NCBI GenBank assembly: GCA_030522415.1
Contig: CM060107.1
Location: forward strand, 48,142,307-48,206,306
Direction of reading: 5' to 3'
Length of the DNA: 64,000 nucleotides
Source: Channallabes apus
Lineage: Eukaryota; Chordata; Actinopteri; Siluriformes; Clariidae
Shown: in pieces, positions 61,481-64,000 of the stretch
How the letters are laid out: every line of letters starts with the position of its first letter
Numbering within the stretch: the first letter of the stretch is position 1
The notes under the pieces: generated by a model
What the model was told of the DNA's origin: nothing
Database searches by the model: none
The model's input: only the letters and a program-made list of their open reading frames with translations
Program-made: the position numbers and the translations under genes

Positions 61481-62480
61481 GATCGCAGTGTTCTTAGCTC
61501 TTGGGTTTTCTTGGTCTTTCTGACACACTCGAATACTTGTTTTCTGACTTTCTATGTTTAATCATCTTTGTTCTCGCAGCATTTCTTTATTTATTTTTTT
61601 ATTTCATTGTGCTTAGTCCAACCCCCCCCCCCCCCTCCCCGTCATTCCCTCTTTGCCATTTCAGCTGCTTGCGGGAAGTCATGCGGAACTAAAAGGATGA
61701 GTTCCCAAAGATTTGTGTGTGTGACAGAGTGAGAATGTGCGGGTCAGCTCCATTACTCACCGTATGAGGGTTTTTTTTTTCTTTCTTTCCTATTTAAGTC
61801 TTCGGATAATTGATCTTCCAATGCCCTCACTTTGTCCTTTCCTTCAATTTATTACATTTTTTTGCACAAGCAGAGGTGAGGTTAGAAAAATGTCCTTGTC
61901 TCTGAAGAGACTTCCGGGACACTCGACACCGCAGTATGGAGTCTCGCCGGTGAAGTGACAAGTGCTGTGTTTAATTTAACTTCATGCACCCAGTTAAAAG
62001 TGGAGACTGCTTTTAGAAAAAAGTGTGTGTGTGTGTGTCTTTACCTTAAGGTTACATTTCACAAGGGGCGAAGACATCAAATGGCGCAATGAAGCGATAC
62101 CACTGTAGCCATGACTACAAGCTCTTCATTTCATAATATTGTGCCCTGGGGTGTGTGTGTCTCTCTGTGTGTGTGTCTCTCTGTGTGTGTGTGTGTGTGT
62201 GTGTGTGTAAGCAATGCTTTTTGATGTGTCTCAACATAAGGAATAGAAACGCAGATGTAGAAAACAGGGTAATTAAAGTTCTTTTTACAATATTGTACAC
62301 ACACGCACACACGCGCGCGCCAGACTATAAGTAGATTTCAGATTAGAAGCGACACAGAAGTGCAGTAAGAACTCAGTCAGTGTAGAGTTTAACACTTCTC
62401 ACTCAATACTCTCCGTCACATCACACACTCGGCCTCCATTCACTTCTCTCTTTCTGTTGTTGGACCGCCTGTCCTTCTGT
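60546..62480. other. Intron, nothing recognised
   Basis: CA/GT microsatellites near 61460-61480 and 62150-62210 and poly-C at 61623-61636. No exon seen. Confidence 0.5.
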
Positions 62481-62578
62481 TTCCCCCTGTCCACCATCTC
62501 TCCCTCTGCTTTTCTCTCTTTTTTTTCTCTCTCCTGGATTTCATTGTGTTTCTGTTTGTACCTCCCTCCCTCCCACTC

Positions 62579-62617
<39 letters not shown>

Positions 62618-62780
62618 CCCGCTCTCTATCTCGCTCTCTCTTTGAATCCAATTAATTTCTTCCAGCCCCCCCGTCAGCTCTGTCTCTCCATATCTCTATC
62701 TGTTTTACGTTCTCTCCCTTTGTTGTTCTCTTTGAAATCAGTTCGCTTGTTTCTCTCTCTCTCTCTCTCTCTCTCCTCCT
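62481..62780. repeat. Pyrimidine-rich low-complexity tract (CT)n
   Basis: Almost pure C/T on the plus strand with several (TC)n runs. It gives spurious Ser/Leu-rich frames. Confidence 0.9.
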
Positions 62781-63198
62781 CCCGCTTTCGTGACTAAGCA
62801 TTATTATACTGTGTAACTGTAGTGTTTTGAACGATCCCCGATTCAGCGCTGTGTGTGGCCCAGGACTTCAGCAGTCAGCGCTGAAACGCCGCTAATCGTG
62901 TGCGTGTGTGTGTGAGACCACTAGCTCTCGATCTGTTCTTTTCAGCTGACTTTTCCGTGACGGATCATGGTGGCATATGCACACAAACGCGGCGTCTAAT
63001 CGATCCACGCCGAGAGATAACCATTTCAAAACAACAAGCGTGTGCACGGGTGCGTGTGCTTTCTGATAAAGCCTGTCCAGCAAACCTCATTAGACTGTCA
63101 TCACCAGTCTCCACCCTGCATCCATACACACAACACTCCACCCCATAACAACATCGCTGCTGAATACCTGTGGTTGTCCTGAGCGGTATCGCTGACGC

Positions 63199-64000
63199 TA
63201 GGGCTGGGCGATATGGCTGAAAACTGTATCACGATATCAGTGTTTCATGTCGGTCGATATCGATAATTATTGATATTTTTTATGACCCATTTAAAATAAG
63301 GACCAGGAGAAGAATATATTATATTTAAACATTTTATTTTAAACTTAATCTTCCTATGATCATAGTCCCATCAGTTATTAAGACAGAAATGTCAACAACC
63401 ATGGGAAAATCTAATAATTAAAATCAAATAATTAAAATGTAAACAAAAGTCTAAAGTCACAATGAACACTTAACAATTATCCCAACATTTAAGGTGCAAA
63501 ATTAAAAGAAAATGTAAGAAATGCTTAATAAAGTGTAATAAAATAGTGCTGTATCCGGACAGACTTACATTTTTATCTCATTATACATTGAGGGTTAAGG
63601 GACTTACTCAAGGGCCCAGCAGTGGTAACTTGGTGTCATGGGGTTTGAACCTGGGACCTTCCGAGCTGTAGTCCAATGCCTCCACTCCTGAGCTACCCCT
63701 GACCCCAGTACACACTACAGCGTTCTGGAGTCCCAGCTTGGCGGGAAGTCAGTAAGTAGCGGATGTATGTGCTATGCCAGATATGCTATTATGATGTCTG
63801 GGTAACCTCTTTGATTTTACTTCTTATTCGTATTAATATGCATTATTATAATAATAATAATAATAATAGTTTTTTTCCTTATTTTTGGAAACATGTAACC
63901 ATATGCAGCATTCGAAAACACATCTAGCTTCGTGACCTAATAAAAGTTCATAAAAGTTTCACTTAAGACCCATACTTAAGTGTGTATGTGGCTAGCACTG
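63199..64000 (+). mobile_element. hAT element, left end; right end outside window
   Basis: tagggctgggcgatatggct and the following cgatatcg-rich stretch match the 5' terminus of a very common fish hAT family. The 8-mer to its left is gctgacgc (63191-63198). A SINE is nested at 63550-63710. No transposase frame in the visible part, and how much of 63711-64000 belongs to it is unclear. Confidence 0.75.
63550..63710 (-). repeat. tRNA-derived SINE, 'gagggttaaggg' family
   Basis: acttacatttttatctcatt, gagggttaagggacttactc, inverted box B (gggtttgaacctggg) and tcctgagctacccctga at the head end. Confidence 0.85.

Larger units (their letters stand above)
54266..64000 (+). other. sh3rf1: sh3rf1 intron, continues past window
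   Basis: No SH3-encoding exon was found up to the window end. The interval holds SINEs, a mariner relic, pyrimidine-rich low-complexity DNA and the start of a hAT element, listed separately. Several open frames of 60-160 codons (for example 56213-56689) lack splice-site or motif support. Confidence 0.6.

Noticed and set aside
62457..62797. Ser/Leu-rich open frames
   Set aside because: Translations of a CT-rich low-complexity tract.

Overview
The window looks like nuclear DNA of a teleost fish. Coding sequence is in short exons with GT-AG introns. The intervening DNA is crowded with Tc1/mariner, Tigger-like and hAT relics, tRNA-derived SINEs and long microsatellites of the kinds common in ray-finned fish. 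The species cannot be fixed from the sequence alone; catfish is possible but unproven. There is no prokaryotic content, CRISPR array or real tRNA/rRNA gene.

Layout. (1) 570-13667, + strand: the last 17 coding exons of nek1 (NIMA-related kinase 1), from the central coiled coil to the stop. The kinase domain lies upstream of the window. Exon lengths sum to 2478 nt (825 codons plus stop) with consistent phases. One intron (7722-12142) holds a three-level nest of transposons. (2) 13668-18500: nek1 3' UTR and a diverged duplicate of its 3' end about 3.8 kb downstream, each with a poly(A) signal. (3) 20684-28554, - strand: an eight-exon gene I do not recognise, encoding a 336-residue protein with an N-terminal membrane anchor followed by coiled coil. 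Its 3' part arose by exon duplication and the last duplicates have decayed. Tigger-like, hAT and mariner relics sit in its introns. (4) 28700-51400: mostly intergenic, with SINEs, a 1.6-kb Tc1 copy with intact ends, MITEs and some long unique AT-rich stretches. (5) 51400-64000, + strand: candidate promoter region and first coding exon (RING finger) of sh3rf1 (POSH E3 ligase), followed by the start of its long next intron, which holds more repeats and, at the right edge, the left end of a hAT element.

The nek1-sh3rf1 order on one strand matches the human 4q33 neighbourhood, which supports both calls. The two genes are not known to share a pathway: NEK1 acts at cilia and in the DNA-damage response, SH3RF1 in JNK scaffolding and ubiquitination. 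I found no clearly new biochemical system. The best leads are a nek1 exon that looks exonised from a repeat, the decaying exon array in the minus-strand gene, a 7-bp-flanked inverted insertion inside a SINE, the nested transposons, and a perfect 39-nt palindrome.
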